Shown here piece by piece: positions 1-7,780 of a stretch of 36,975 nt of DNA (positions within the stretch are counted from its first letter, which is position 1; the number at the start of each line of letters is the position of its first letter). The translations under genes were made by a program, and so were the position numbers. The stretch covers positions 15,565 through 52,539 of the forward strand of contig DPGF01000094.1 of NCBI GenBank assembly GCA_003522105.1. The letters are read 5' to 3'. This DNA is from Oscillibacter sp. (GTDB taxonomy: Bacteria > Bacillota > Clostridia > Oscillospirales > Oscillospiraceae). The notes under the pieces are model-generated. The model searched no databases, was not told the origin of the DNA, and saw only the letters and a program-made list of their open reading frames with translations.

Positions 1-1782
1 AAGAACAACCCCTGCCTCATCGGTGAGCCGGGCGTCGGCAAGACTGCCATCGCCGAAGGACTTGCCCAGCGCATCGTGGCGGGTGAGGTGCCCTTCAAGC
101 TCAGAAGCAAGGAGGTCTACCTGCTTGATCTGACGGCGCTCGTCGCGGGCACACAGTTCCGTGGCCAGTTTGAAAGCCGTATGAAGGGTCTCATCGAGGA
201 GATCCGTAAGATGGGCAACGTCATCCTCGTCATCGACGAGGTGCACAACATCGTCGGCGCGGGCGACGCCGAGGGCAGCATGAACGCCGCCAACATCTTA
301 AAGCCCGCCCTTTCCCGCGGCGAAATTCAGGTCATCGGCGCGACGACCTTTACCGAGTACCGCAAGCACATCGAAAAGGACACCGCGCTCGAGCGCCGCT
401 TCCAGCCTGTTACGGTCAACGAGCCGAATATGGAGGATACACTCAAGATCCTGAAGGGCATTGCCCACTATTATGAGCAGTACCACGGCGTCAAGATCCC
501 CGAGGGCATTCTGCGTCAGGCTGTGCTGCTCTCCGAGCGCTATATCACCGACCGCTTTCTACCCGATAAGGCCATCGACCTCATCGACGAGGCCTGCTCC
601 GACCTCAACCTGCACGATAAGAACATCAACCGCCGCATGGAGCTGCGCCGCGAGATCGAGGATTACGACAAAGAGCGCGAACTGTTGCAGGGTGCGGAGG
701 AGCCTGATTTTGAGCGCCTCGCCGAGCTCAAGAGCCTCACCATGAAGGCGCAGGAGGAGCTTGATGCGCTCTGCGCGCAGGGTGACCCGCAGCTTTCGAT
801 GGACAACCTTGCCCGTGTGATCGAGCTGTGGACGAAGATCCCCGCCTCCCGCATCCGCGAGGACGAGTTCCACCGCCTGAGTGAGCTCGACAAGCGCCTG
901 AAAGAGCACATTGTCGGCCAGGACGAGGCCATCGAGGCCGTTTCCGCCGCCATTCGCCGCAACCGCGTGGGCATTTCGCCCAAGCACAAGCCGGTGAGCT
1001 TCATCTTTGTCGGCCCCACGGGCGTCGGCAAGACCGAGCTTGTCAAGCAGCTTGCGCAGGATCTCTTCAATTCGCCCGACGCGCTGATCCGCCTCGATAT
1101 GTCGGAATTCATGGAAAAGCACTCGGTCTCCCGCATCGTCGGCTCGCCTCCGGGCTATGTCGGCTATGACGAGGCCGGTCAGCTCACCGAGAAGATCCGC
1201 CGCAAGCCCTACGCCGTCATCCTTTTCGACGAGATTGAAAAGGCGCATCCCGATGTGATGAACGTCCTGCTGCAAATTCTCGATGACGGTGAGGTCACCG
1301 ATTCCCACGGCCGCAAGGTGAATTTTGAAAATACTGTCATCGTGATGACGTCCAATGCGGGCAGCGAACGCAAGGAGGGCACCGTTGGCTTTGGCCACAC
1401 GGTGAACGAGCAGAACCGCGACCGCGCGATGAAGGCGCTCGGCGAGTTCCTGCGCCCGGAATTCCTGAACCGCGTGGATGAGGTCATCTGCTTCAACCGC
1501 CTCGACGAGCAGAACTTTGCCGGCATTGCCCGCATCATGCTCTCTGAGCTGCAAAAGAGCCTCGAGGACAAGGGCCTGCACTTTACGTGGGACGAGGCTG
1601 TTGAGGAGTATCTCGTTAAGAAGTCCTATTCCGCGACCTACGGCGCGCGCAACCTGCGCCGCACGATCCAGAAAGATCTGGAAGACACCATGGCCGCGCA
1701 GATCATCGATTCCTACGAGCATCCCGTTACGCAGATCAGTGCGTCGATGGAGGACGGCAAGCTCGTTGTGCGCAGCATGTGA
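1..1782 (+). CDS. clpC: ClpC-type AAA+ unfoldase, 5' end missing
   Basis: ATP-dependent Clp protease ATP-binding subunit, which unfolds proteins and feeds them to ClpP in the cytoplasm. The frame is already open at base 1, so the N-terminal repeat domain lies outside the window; 593 residues remain. Visible are the D1 Walker A (GEPGVGKT, near residue 13) and Walker B (VIDEVHN), a short charged middle region, and the D2 Walker A (GPTGVGKT) with Walker B (LFDEIEK) and the pore-loop segment GYVGYDE. A VGF tripeptide in the loop after the second sensor (about base 1385) resembles the ClpP-docking loop of ClpC/ClpA. ClpB lacks this loop, so I favour ClpC-like over ClpB-like. The middle region looks shorter than in ClpB. 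It is followed 23 bp later by a small gene on the same strand. The family is certain; ClpC versus a ClpA-like paralogue is less so. Confidence 0.9.
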   Translation, partial: KNNPCLIGEPGVGKTAIAEGLAQRIVAGEVPFKLRSKEVYLLDLTALVAGTQFRGQFESRMKGLIEEIRKMGNVILVIDEVHNIVGAGDAEGSMNAANILKPALSRGEIQVIGATTFTEYRKHIEKDTALERRFQPVTVNEPNMEDTLKILKGIAHYYEQYHGVKIPEGILRQAVLLSERYITDRFLPDKAIDLIDEACSDLNLHDKNINRRMELRREIEDYDKERELLQGAEEPDFERLAELKSLTMKAQEELDALCAQGDPQLSMDNLARVIELWTKIPASRIREDEFHRLSELDKRLKEHIVGQDEAIEAVSAAIRRNRVGISPKHKPVSFIFVGPTGVGKTELVKQLAQDLFNSPDALIRLDMSEFMEKHSVSRIVGSPPGYVGYDEAGQLTEKIRRKPYAVILFDEIEKAHPDVMNVLLQILDDGEVTDSHGRKVNFENTVIVMTSNAGSERKEGTVGFGHTVNEQNRDRAMKALGEFLRPEFLNRVDEVICFNRLDEQNFAGIARIMLSELQKSLEDKGLHFTWDEAVEEYLVKKSYSATYGARNLRRTIQKDLEDTMAAQIIDSYEHPVTQISASMEDGKLVVRSM

Positions 1783-1805
1783 CCAGGAAAGGGGGAGGGA
1801 AGACC

Positions 1806-2018
1806 ATGTTCCATCTGTTCCGCAAGGACATTGAAAAGCACTGCGCCTACTGCAAGAGCGGATCTGTCATCAGCGAAGGGCAGGTCATCTGTTCCCGCCG
1901 CGGCGTGGTCGACTCCGCTGACCACTGCCGTCACTTTTGCTATGATCCGCTCAAGCGTGTGCCGCCGAGACCCGCCACACTGCGCGATCAGTATACCTCC
2001 GAGGATTTTTCCCTGTAA
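1806..2018 (+). CDS. Small Cys-rich protein, function unknown
   Basis: A 70-residue protein that I do not recognise as a named family. I chose the ATG at 1806 because a strong purine-rich ribosome binding site (AAAGGGGGAGGGA) lies just before it; an upstream in-frame ATG overlapping the clpC stop has no such site. Five cysteines (13, 16, 29, 41, 45) and several histidines suggest a zinc-ribbon or other metal-binding fold, with CxxC at 13-16. The C-terminal 25 residues are polar and probably unstructured. It sits 23 bp after the Clp unfoldase and 44 bp before the flavodoxin-ferredoxin gene, so co-transcription with either is likely. An adaptor role for the unfoldase is possible, but that is only inference from position. 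Confidence 0.75.
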   Translation: MFHLFRKDIEKHCAYCKSGSVISEGQVICSRRGVVDSADHCRHFCYDPLKRVPPRPATLRDQYTSEDFSL

Positions 2019-2062
2019 GGCCGGGCAGCGCCCCGAACAATAAAGAAAGAAGGCCGATTCCC

Positions 2063-2887
2063 ATGAACATTTCTCAGGTTTACGCAGTCTATTTCAGCGC
2101 CACCGGCAACACCAGAAAGGTGACCACCACGCTTGCAAATGCCCTTGCCGTCAGCTTTGACGTGCCGCTCGAGGTGCGCGATTTCACGCTGCCCGCCGCG
2201 CGCGAGGAAGCGTATGAGTTTGCCGCGGGCGACCTTGTCGTCTTCGGTATGCCGACCTATGCGGGCAAGCTGCCGAATAAGCTGCTCGAGTTTGTGAAGT
2301 CCGGCTTTCACGGAAACGGCGCGCTGGCTGTACCGGTCGTGACGTTCGGCAACCGCAGCTTTGATAATTCCCTTGCCGAGCTCTGCGCATGCCTTGAAGG
2401 GGACGGCTTCCACACCATCGGCGCGGGCGCCTTTGCCTGCCGCCACGCCTTTACCGACGCGCTTGCCAACGGCAGACCCGATTCCGACGATATGGCGGAG
2501 CTTGCCAAGCTCGGCTCGGCGGTCGTGGGCCGCATCGTGAAGATGACGGATTTCCCTGCGCCTGTCACGGTCGACGGTGACGCGGACGCGCCCTATTACC
2601 GTCCGTTGGGACTGGACGGCGAGCCGAAGGTCTTCCTGAAAGCCAAGCCCAAGACCGATCTCGACAAGTGTATCCGCTGCGGCGTGTGCGCCTCTCTCTG
2701 CCCGATGGGCTCGATCAATCCCGATGATGTGACGGAGGTTGCGGGCATTTGCATCAAGTGCCACTCCTGCGTGCGCAATTGCCCGACGGGCGCGAAGTAC
2801 TTCGACGATCCCGCGTTCCTTTCGCACCGTGCGATGCTCGAGCGCGACTATACGCGCCGCGCCGAGGATAAGATCTTCACGGAGTAA
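2063..2887 (+). CDS. EFR1-type flavodoxin-ferredoxin fusion
   Basis: A 274-residue electron-transfer protein. The N-terminal half is flavodoxin-like, with an FMN phosphate loop SATGNTRKV at residues 12-20 and a typical FGMPTYAGKLP segment near 61. The C-terminal part carries two 4Fe-4S motifs: cysteines 203, 206, 209, 213 and 230, 233, 236, 240, each followed by Pro as in bacterial 2[4Fe-4S] ferredoxins. This arrangement matches the EFR1 family that is common in gut Clostridia. It probably moves low-potential electrons in the cytoplasm; the partner enzyme is not identified here. A ribosome binding site of the AAGAAGG type precedes the ATG. A strong hairpin terminator follows 13 bp after the stop. 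Confidence 0.88.
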   Translation: MNISQVYAVYFSATGNTRKVTTTLANALAVSFDVPLEVRDFTLPAAREEAYEFAAGDLVVFGMPTYAGKLPNKLLEFVKSGFHGNGALAVPVVTFGNRSFDNSLAELCACLEGDGFHTIGAGAFACRHAFTDALANGRPDSDDMAELAKLGSAVVGRIVKMTDFPAPVTVDGDADAPYYRPLGLDGEPKVFLKAKPKTDLDKCIRCGVCASLCPMGSINPDDVTEVAGICIKCHSCVRNCPTGAKYFDDPAFLSHRAMLERDYTRRAEDKIFTE

Positions 2888-2900
2888 GATAAGTACATAA

Positions 2901-2936
2901 AAAGGCTCTGTTTGGGTTCTCCCAAACAGAGCCTTT
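2901..2936. terminator. Bidirectional intrinsic terminator
   Basis: A perfect 16-bp stem (AAAGGCTCTGTTTGGG and its complement) with a TTCT loop lies between convergent genes. T-rich tracts follow on both strands, so it can end the flavodoxin-ferredoxin gene on the plus strand and the GNAT gene on the minus strand. Confidence 0.92.
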
Positions 2937-2949
2937 CTTTAATTTGCTG

Positions 2950-3882
2950 TCAGCTGAGGTGGACAAGGGTCGTGCCAAGCTTTTCGGTGAAGCCCAGCGC
3001 GCGGTACATTCCCTCGTCGCACAAAGCACAGGTAACGGCAAGACTGGCAAGGTGATTTGCCCTACCGTATTCCTGTGCCGCAGACGCGAGCTGCCGCGCG
3101 GCGCCTTGCTTTCGGAACACCGGTTCGACGAAGAAATCCTCAAAGACACCGATGTCCGCACATGCGAATGTCGAAAATACGCGGCTCACGCTGCACATTC
3201 CGACCATGCGTGTTCTGCGGTAGGCGGCAAAGAAGGTGATGCGTTCCTCTTGAATGGCCTGCAAAAGCTGCGCTTGCTTTCTCTCGTCGAGCGGCGTTTC
3301 ACCGATCTCAGCGAGATAGCCGTTTTCGAGTTTCCAAAGCTGCCAGTCGTCCGCACCGGGGACGAACTGACGGACGGTGATGGGGGCGTCCTCCTCCGGC
3401 GGGCGCAGCATCAGCGGTATGCTCCACTCGTCGCAGCCGTTCGGCAGAAAGCCAAGTCTGCCCCAGAAGCGCTCACGCGGCGCGGTGTCGCAGTTGAGCT
3501 CAAAGTAGCTTGCCCTGCGTTCGCGCGCCCAAGAGAGCAGCGCCTCGCCGCAGGCGTGACCTGTACTGCTTCCGCGAAATTCCGGGTAGACGCAGAACTC
3601 CATGATGAAGCACTTGCCGTCCTCTGAACCATAGATGACCGGCATCGTAAAACCGATATCCTGCCCGCCGCGTTCGAAAAAGAGAAAGTGCAGGCGGTTT
3701 TCCTGCCGCCTGTGCAGTGACTTGAGCTGCGAGAGGTACTCATCGCTGAGAAAATAGGCGAGATCCTCGGCCTGCTCAATCTCGGGGAAGATATCGCGCC
3801 GGTGATAGCAATGCAGTTTCTCGAAAAAGCGTGCGATCTCGCTGCCCGTGATGGCCTCACGAATGAAAATAAGATGTTCCAT
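2950..3882 (-). CDS. Tandem GNAT-family N-acetyltransferase
   Basis: A 310-residue cytoplasmic protein with two GNAT acetyl-CoA folds in a row. The first covers roughly residues 1-155, with the beta4/motif A segment EFCVYPEFRGSSTG. The second covers about 165-310, with DFFVEPVFRKQGAARQL and a terminal YRALGF strand of the GNAT type. In the first domain the pyrophosphate loop is R-G-S-S-T-G, a slightly unusual form; the second (R-K-Q-G-A-A) is closer to consensus. Twin-GNAT proteins often have one catalytic and one degenerate domain; which is active here cannot be told, and the substrate is unknown. A GGAGG site lies 7 bases before the ATG. The 5' leader contains a conspicuous inverted repeat. 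Confidence 0.85.
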   Translation of the reverse strand: MEHLIFIREAITGSEIARFFEKLHCYHRRDIFPEIEQAEDLAYFLSDEYLSQLKSLHRRQENRLHFLFFERGGQDIGFTMPVIYGSEDGKCFIMEFCVYPEFRGSSTGHACGEALLSWARERRASYFELNCDTAPRERFWGRLGFLPNGCDEWSIPLMLRPPEEDAPITVRQFVPGADDWQLWKLENGYLAEIGETPLDERKQAQLLQAIQEERITFFAAYRRTRMVGMCSVSRVFSTFACADIGVFEDFFVEPVFRKQGAARQLASAAQEYGRANHLASLAVTCALCDEGMYRALGFTEKLGTTLVHLS

Positions 3883-3906
3883 TGTCGTCCTCCAAAGTAA
3901 AATTTC

Positions 3907-3932
3907 GGAGGGTCAGGAAGTGTGGACCCTCC
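3907..3932 (-). promoter_or_regulatory. Inverted repeat in the GNAT 5' leader
   Basis: A perfect 8-bp inverted repeat (GGAGGGTC, 10-base loop, GACCCTCC) lies 25-50 bases before the GNAT start. In the mRNA the second arm contains CCTCC, complementary to the gene's own GGAGG ribosome binding site, so two alternative pairings are possible. It matches no riboswitch class I know. Its regulatory role is inference. Confidence 0.4.
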
Positions 3933-4001
3933 ATACACGCTGCATCATCATAACAGATCAGTCCTTTCTTCCTGAATTTGCCGCGGTACGCGGCTGAAGA
4001 G

Positions 4002-4030
4002 AGCATAGCATATTTTTTTGCAAAAGGGAA
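4002..4030 (-). promoter_or_regulatory. Possible promoter for the GNAT gene
   Basis: On the minus strand a TATGCT -10 box (4002-4007) has an upstream TG (TGC-TATGCT, extended -10) and a poor -35 (TTCCCT, 4025-4030) at 17 bases spacing. This would give a leader of about 110 nt that includes the inverted repeat. It is a weak match and other starts are possible. Confidence 0.3.
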
Positions 4031-4092
4031 GCGCGCAAACGGACGTTTCCGCATAAGCTGAAAACGAAAAGATTGATTTTGGAGGGAACGCT

Positions 4093-5157
4093 ATGCAACC
4101 GTTGCACTTTTTCCTTGGCGCAAACAGCGAAGAGGGATTTTTCTCGCTCTATGAACAGCTCTTGGACGGACGATTTGACGATCTCTTGATCCTCAAGGGC
4201 GGCGCAGGCAGCGGCAAATCGACCTTTATGCGCCGCGTGGGTGCGGCTGTGGAGCGCACGGGTGAGCGGGTCGTATATATCAACTGCTCGGGCGACCCCG
4301 ATTCGCTCGACGGAGCGATCTTCTTAGACCGGCGCGCCGCCATCGTGGACGGCACCGCGCCACATGTGCTTGAACCAAGCTATGCCGCCGCCTGCGAGCG
4401 ATATGTCGACCTGACGCGCTTTTACGATCTGGACGCAGCCAAGGCGCGCCGTGCAGAGATCATTGCGCTGAGCGATGAGTATCGCGCGCACTATCGCAGC
4501 GCCTACCGCGCGCTGCGCGCGATGGGCGAGGTGGAGAGCGAACGCCGCGTGGCGATGCACGCGCAGATGGATTTTGCAAAGCTCCGCCGCCGCACAAGCG
4601 GGATCCTCGCCCGCGAGCTGAGAAGCGAGGGAGAGGGGAGCGGGCGCGTGGTTCGCGCCTTTCTCGGCGGTGTGACGAAGTGCGGCGATATCTGCCGTTT
4701 TGACACGGTGGAGGAACTCTGCCCGCGCGTTTACGCGCTCTGCGACAGCGCGGGATTGGGGAATGAAATGCTGCAAACCATTGCGCAGGCGGCGCAGGAG
4801 AAACGGTTCGACGTTATCATTTGCCCCAATCCCGACCGACCGGAAGAATGCCAGCATGTGCTGATTCCCGAGCGCGGCCTTGCCTTCGTCACGACGAATG
4901 CGCGCATGCTCTATGAGGGGAAGCCCTACCGCCGCCTGCGGCTCGATGCGATGGCGGAGGAACGGCTCACCCGCGCACAGAAAGCGAAGCTGCGATTTAT
5001 CCGCCGCGTGGAAACATCTCTTCTGGAAGAGGCTGTGAGGACGCTCACAGATGCCGCAAACGCCCATGACACACTGGAAGCGGTCTATCGTCCCTGTATC
5101 GACTTTTCGGGCGTGACTGCGCTTGCAGAGGAAGAGATCGCAAGACTGATAAAGTGA
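4093..5157 (+). CDS. P-loop ATPase of the PRK06851 type
   Basis: A 354-residue cytoplasmic NTPase. Walker A is GGAGSGKS at residues 36-43 and is preceded by the family-like opening FFLGANSEEGFFSLYEQLL. The strand RVVYINCSGDPDSLDG follows. The second half has a weaker, related pattern (DVIICPNPDRPEECQHVLIPE) without a second intact Walker A. Length and opening fit what I recall of the PRK06851 family of uncharacterised Bacillota ATPases; no activity has been assigned to that family to my knowledge. A GGAGGG ribosome binding site lies 6 bases before the ATG. It diverges from the GNAT gene and ends just before a 28-bp palindrome. There is no export signal or membrane segment. Confidence 0.72.
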   Translation: MQPLHFFLGANSEEGFFSLYEQLLDGRFDDLLILKGGAGSGKSTFMRRVGAAVERTGERVVYINCSGDPDSLDGAIFLDRRAAIVDGTAPHVLEPSYAAACERYVDLTRFYDLDAAKARRAEIIALSDEYRAHYRSAYRALRAMGEVESERRVAMHAQMDFAKLRRRTSGILARELRSEGEGSGRVVRAFLGGVTKCGDICRFDTVEELCPRVYALCDSAGLGNEMLQTIAQAAQEKRFDVIICPNPDRPEECQHVLIPERGLAFVTTNARMLYEGKPYRRLRLDAMAEERLTRAQKAKLRFIRRVETSLLEEAVRTLTDAANAHDTLEAVYRPCIDFSGVTALAEEEIARLIK

Positions 5158-5171
5158 GATCACTTTACAGC

Positions 5172-5199
5172 AAACAGCCGCCCGTACGGGCGGCTGTTT
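5172..5199. terminator. 28-bp perfect palindrome, probable two-way terminator
   Basis: The arms AAACAGCCGCCCGT and ACGGGCGGCTGTTT abut without a spacer, so the RNA hairpin would have a small loop made from the central bases. It sits between the convergent ATPase and lipoprotein stops. The U-tract is short (TTT), so termination strength is uncertain. An identical palindrome lies at 6234-6261 as part of a duplicated segment. Confidence 0.7.
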
Positions 5200-5358
5200 G
5201 CCGGTTGGTCAGGGCTTGCACCAGTCTGCGCGGAAGTAGAGCGTCTGTTCGGGAAGCGATAGAATGAGCGTATATTCGCGTTCCTTTCCGCCGGAGAAGT
5301 CGGTGTATTCTGTGGTGCTGACGACCGCCGTACCATTCTCTCCATATAGCGAGAGATC
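5172..5358 (-). repeat. Direct repeat copy A (187 bp)
   Basis: Covers the palindrome and the last 49 codons of the lipoprotein gene. Copy B is at 6234-6420 in the same orientation. I count 8 mismatches and no indel over 187 bases, several in third codon positions. Confidence 0.95.
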
Positions 5359-5622
5359 GTAAAGGACACCGTTTGCATCGCGCTGCACAAGTGAGTAAGT
5401 TCCGCTCTGTTCATTGCCGTCTGCGTCGGTGATCGTCAGCGCACCATTTTGCGCCGCGCAGGTGAGGGCAGGGAGGGCAAGCGGCTGACCTGCGCTGTCG
5501 ATGGCCTGCGTCGATGTCCAGTCGTGTTTTTCAATGTGCAGACCGTCGTCCGTTTTGATGCCGCAGCCGACGAGCAGGGCAATGAGCAGCAGCGACAGCG
5601 AAATCTTCCATTTATCTGTCAT
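5209..5622 (-). CDS. Small lipoprotein, function unknown
   Basis: A 137-residue predicted lipoprotein. The N-terminus has a basic start, a hydrophobic core and a lipobox L-V-G-C with the modified Cys at residue 20, so the mature protein would be anchored on the outer face of the membrane. The rest is a beta-rich domain of about 115 residues with no motif I recognise; it ends in a YFRADWCKP tail. The start codon lies inside the 3' end of the upstream HTH-membrane gene (overlap 11 bp), which implies translational coupling and a shared job. The last 49 codons and the downstream palindrome are duplicated at 6234-6420 at about 96% identity. Confidence 0.78.
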   Translation of the reverse strand: MTDKWKISLSLLLIALLVGCGIKTDDGLHIEKHDWTSTQAIDSAGQPLALPALTCAAQNGALTITDADGNEQSGTYSLVQRDANGVLYDLSLYGENGTAVVSTTEYTDFSGGKEREYTLILSLPEQTLYFRADWCKP

Positions 5623-6142
5623 GTGTTTTCCCTTTCCACTTCTTGATTTCCAATCCGATCAGCACGCTGAACCCTACAGCAAAGAGCGACAGTGCAGCCA
5701 AAAAAAGGTGCGAAGGGAACCGGCCTGTGATGTAGATATCTGTCGCCATATCAGCGCCGCCAACAATCGAAATATCCTCTGGAATAGGCGGCCCCGCAGT
5801 AAAATACTGCAAAGCACATACAAGCAGAATCGGTACGCTAACGGCCAGCAGCGTCCACGCGCCGATGCGCAGGACTTTTACGCGCTTGGCACATGTTTTT
5901 TCTGATATGGCTGCTGTGCTCGGCGGGGGAGCAGCACCATCCGGTGTGCCGGTCAGCTCTGCGAGCGGAACGCCGAAAAAGCCCGAGAGTGCGAAGAGGT
6001 TCGCCGTGCTCGGCAGCGACGAGCCGTCTTCCCACTTTGTCACGGCTTGCCGCGAGACTTCGAGTGCCTGCGCCAGCGCCTCCTGCGACAGCCCGCGCTC
6101 CTTTCGAAGCGTGCGGATGCGCGCGCCGAGTTCGTTGTCCAT
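5612..6142 (-). CDS. XRE-family regulator with C-terminal membrane anchor
   Basis: A 176-residue protein. Residues 1-60 form an XRE/Cro-type helix-turn-helix (ARIRTLRKERGLSQEALAQ and SRQAVTKWEDG are the classic helices). A proline/alanine linker leads to two hydrophobic segments (about 98-118 and 145-165) that should cross the membrane, with a short external loop between them. Such membrane-tethered XRE proteins are common in Clostridia, and their ligands are mostly unknown. The gene overlaps the following lipoprotein by 11 bp, suggesting that the lipoprotein works with the regulator, for example as an external sensor or as its target. That link is inference. A GGAGAC site precedes the ATG. 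Confidence 0.85.
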   Translation of the reverse strand: MDNELGARIRTLRKERGLSQEALAQALEVSRQAVTKWEDGSSLPSTANLFALSGFFGVPLAELTGTPDGAAPPPSTAAISEKTCAKRVKVLRIGAWTLLAVSVPILLVCALQYFTAGPPIPEDISIVGGADMATDIYITGRFPSHLFLAALSLFAVGFSVLIGLEIKKWKGKTHDR

Positions 6143-6233
6143 AATTAGGTCTCCTTTGCTTTGATGGCGCTATCGTATCAGTTTTTGCCGCAAAAGTCCA
6201 CCAAGTATTCCGCTACTATCGGTAGCGAAGCGA

Positions 6234-6420
6234 AAACAGCCGCCCGTACGGGCGGCTGTTTACCGGTTGATCAGGGCTTGCACCAGTCTGCGCGGAAGTA
6301 GACCGTCCGCTCGGGAAGCGACAGAATGAGCGTATATTCGCGTTCCTTTCCGCCGGAGGCGTCGGTGTATTCTGTGGTGCTGACGACCGCCGTACCATTC
6401 TCTCCATATAGCGAGAGATC
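6234..6420 (-). pseudogene. Duplicated 3' fragment of the small lipoprotein gene (copy B)
   Basis: In the frame matching the lipoprotein at 5209-5622, this stretch encodes its last 49 residues, from DLSLYGENG to FRADWCKP and a TGA stop, followed by the same 28-bp palindrome. No start codon or ribosome binding site belongs to it; homology stops abruptly at base 6420, 34 bp after the end of the next lipoprotein gene. It is therefore a remnant of a second complete copy, or a product of recombination that placed the terminator behind the 6454-7644 gene. The differences from copy A keep the frame open, so decay is recent or the tail was under selection when it was copied. Confidence 0.85.
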
Positions 6421-6453
6421 AAAGTGTTCCGTATCGATCCTGCTTATCTTTTT

Positions 6454-7644
6454 TTATCCCACAGCCTGTGTCAGCATACACGTCGTTGTGTCCCACGACA
6501 TGAACGGCAGAGCGATGCCGTTTTCGCCCCTGCCGATGAGCAGCTCATCGCCGCTTGGACTGATCAGGCAGGGATAGGTTTCGCTCATGTATGACGGGCC
6601 GTCCATGAGGGCGTAGTTTTTGCCGCCCACAAGGGAGAGGCTGATGGTCACGTAGCTCGGCCCGTCGAGAACAGGTTCGATCGTCCAGAACCCGCTCCAC
6701 ATCTCTTCAAAGTCGTCCGAGTCCTCATAGGCCCAGTCCAGATCGACGGAACCGCCTGTTTCATCGTCGAGATAAAACCGCAGGGAAAAATATGCGCTGC
6801 TCTCAACGAACTCCCTCGTTGTTTCTATGAACCAGCCCGTGCCCGTGCTTTGTGATCCGGCCAGACCGAGCGCTGTCATTCCGGTCCAACCGTCGGCAAG
6901 CCAAAGGGCAAGGTCGGGCGAGGCGCTCTGCCATGCGTATTCCGTAAAGTCCCACAGCAGGTACTCTCCTTCGTCTGTGGTGCACGGGGCAAGGTAGCTG
7001 TCTGCGTCCAGTGACGGATACCACTCGCAGATATTCCCACTGCTGTCGGTGATGATGACTTGCGTGTCGACCTCATAGGCGACGCCGTCCAGGTTGGCAA
7101 AAAGCAGCACCGGCTCACCGTTCTCCGACCGGTAAAGGACCTCCGTGACCTTCTCCGACCTTGTTTTGTTGTCCCACTTCACGCGGTTGATCGCAACGGA
7201 GGCATTTTCATCGACCGGTACGATACAGTACAGATAACCTGTGCCGCCAATGATATGGTTTTCGTCGATCTCCGCGATAAAAGGATATTCTCGCAGCATC
7301 GCTTCGTTGTTTTCCCACAGCCACGCGGGAAGTTCCTCCTCAAATTCCTCTTCGAAGAGGTCATCGGCATAGCCGAGATATGCCGCGCCGAACATCGTCA
7401 TCGGAACATCGATCCGATCACGCAGCCACATCAAGGAGTTTCTCCCCTCTGCCGTTCCGGTGTGCTTTGTCGGCCGCTTCCCCGTTTTTTCTCTGTCGTT
7501 CTTTGTCGGGAGCGCAAATCCGCCGGCATTGTCCGGTTCATCAGAGTCCTCCTGTGACTTTTGCGTACAGGCGCAAAGAGACAGCATTAGAACCAGCGCC
7601 AGCAAAAGCGAGAGCACTCGTTTCAGTGTCGTTTTAATGGTCAC
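6454..7644 (-). CDS. Large lipoprotein, function unknown
   Basis: A 396-residue predicted lipoprotein. It has a signal peptide with a hydrophobic core LSLLLALVLMLSL and a lipobox L-C-A-C with Cys at residue 26. A low-complexity acidic/Thr/Lys linker (about 27-70) is followed by a folded part rich in Trp, Tyr, Asp and Glu. I do not recognise the family. Repeated YVTISLSLVGG- and ALMDGPSYM-like strands suggest beta structure, and no catalytic signature is visible. It shares its style (acidic, aromatic, secreted) with the lipoproteins on either side, but I see no direct sequence match. The duplicated fragment at 6234-6420 lies directly downstream. Confidence 0.78.
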   Translation of the reverse strand: MTIKTTLKRVLSLLLALVLMLSLCACTQKSQEDSDEPDNAGGFALPTKNDREKTGKRPTKHTGTAEGRNSLMWLRDRIDVPMTMFGAAYLGYADDLFEEEFEEELPAWLWENNEAMLREYPFIAEIDENHIIGGTGYLYCIVPVDENASVAINRVKWDNKTRSEKVTEVLYRSENGEPVLLFANLDGVAYEVDTQVIITDSSGNICEWYPSLDADSYLAPCTTDEGEYLLWDFTEYAWQSASPDLALWLADGWTGMTALGLAGSQSTGTGWFIETTREFVESSAYFSLRFYLDDETGGSVDLDWAYEDSDDFEEMWSGFWTIEPVLDGPSYVTISLSLVGGKNYALMDGPSYMSETYPCLISPSGDELLIGRGENGIALPFMSWDTTTCMLTQAVG

Positions 7645-7694
7645 TCCTTTCAGAACTGTTTAAAATCTTTCCCAATTTTCATCAATAAGCGCAT

Positions 7695-7723
7695 GGCTCC
7701 CGCCCTAAATTGGGGCGGGAGCC
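7695..7723. terminator. Hairpin between lipoprotein genes
   Basis: An 11-bp perfect GC-rich stem (GGCTCCCGCCC and its complement) with a 7-base loop. A T-rich tail (TGTTTT) follows only on the plus strand; on the minus strand, where both neighbouring genes lie, no clear U-tract follows. It may still act as an attenuating or protective hairpin downstream of 7781-8806. Confidence 0.5.
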
Positions 7724-7780
7724 TGTTTTGCTGATCGGATCAGCCGTTTTTCTCTCTCACCGATGGCTGCCTGAGCTCCA

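Noticed and set aside
559..1722. A 387-codon open frame on the minus strand across the ClpC-type gene
   Set aside because: It is the antisense shadow of a well-conserved AAA+ gene in GC-rich DNA; no ribosome binding site and no recognisable domain.
3857..4054. A 65-codon minus-strand frame in the GNAT leader
   Set aside because: It overlaps the probable promoter and leader hairpin, has no ribosome binding site and no recognisable product.
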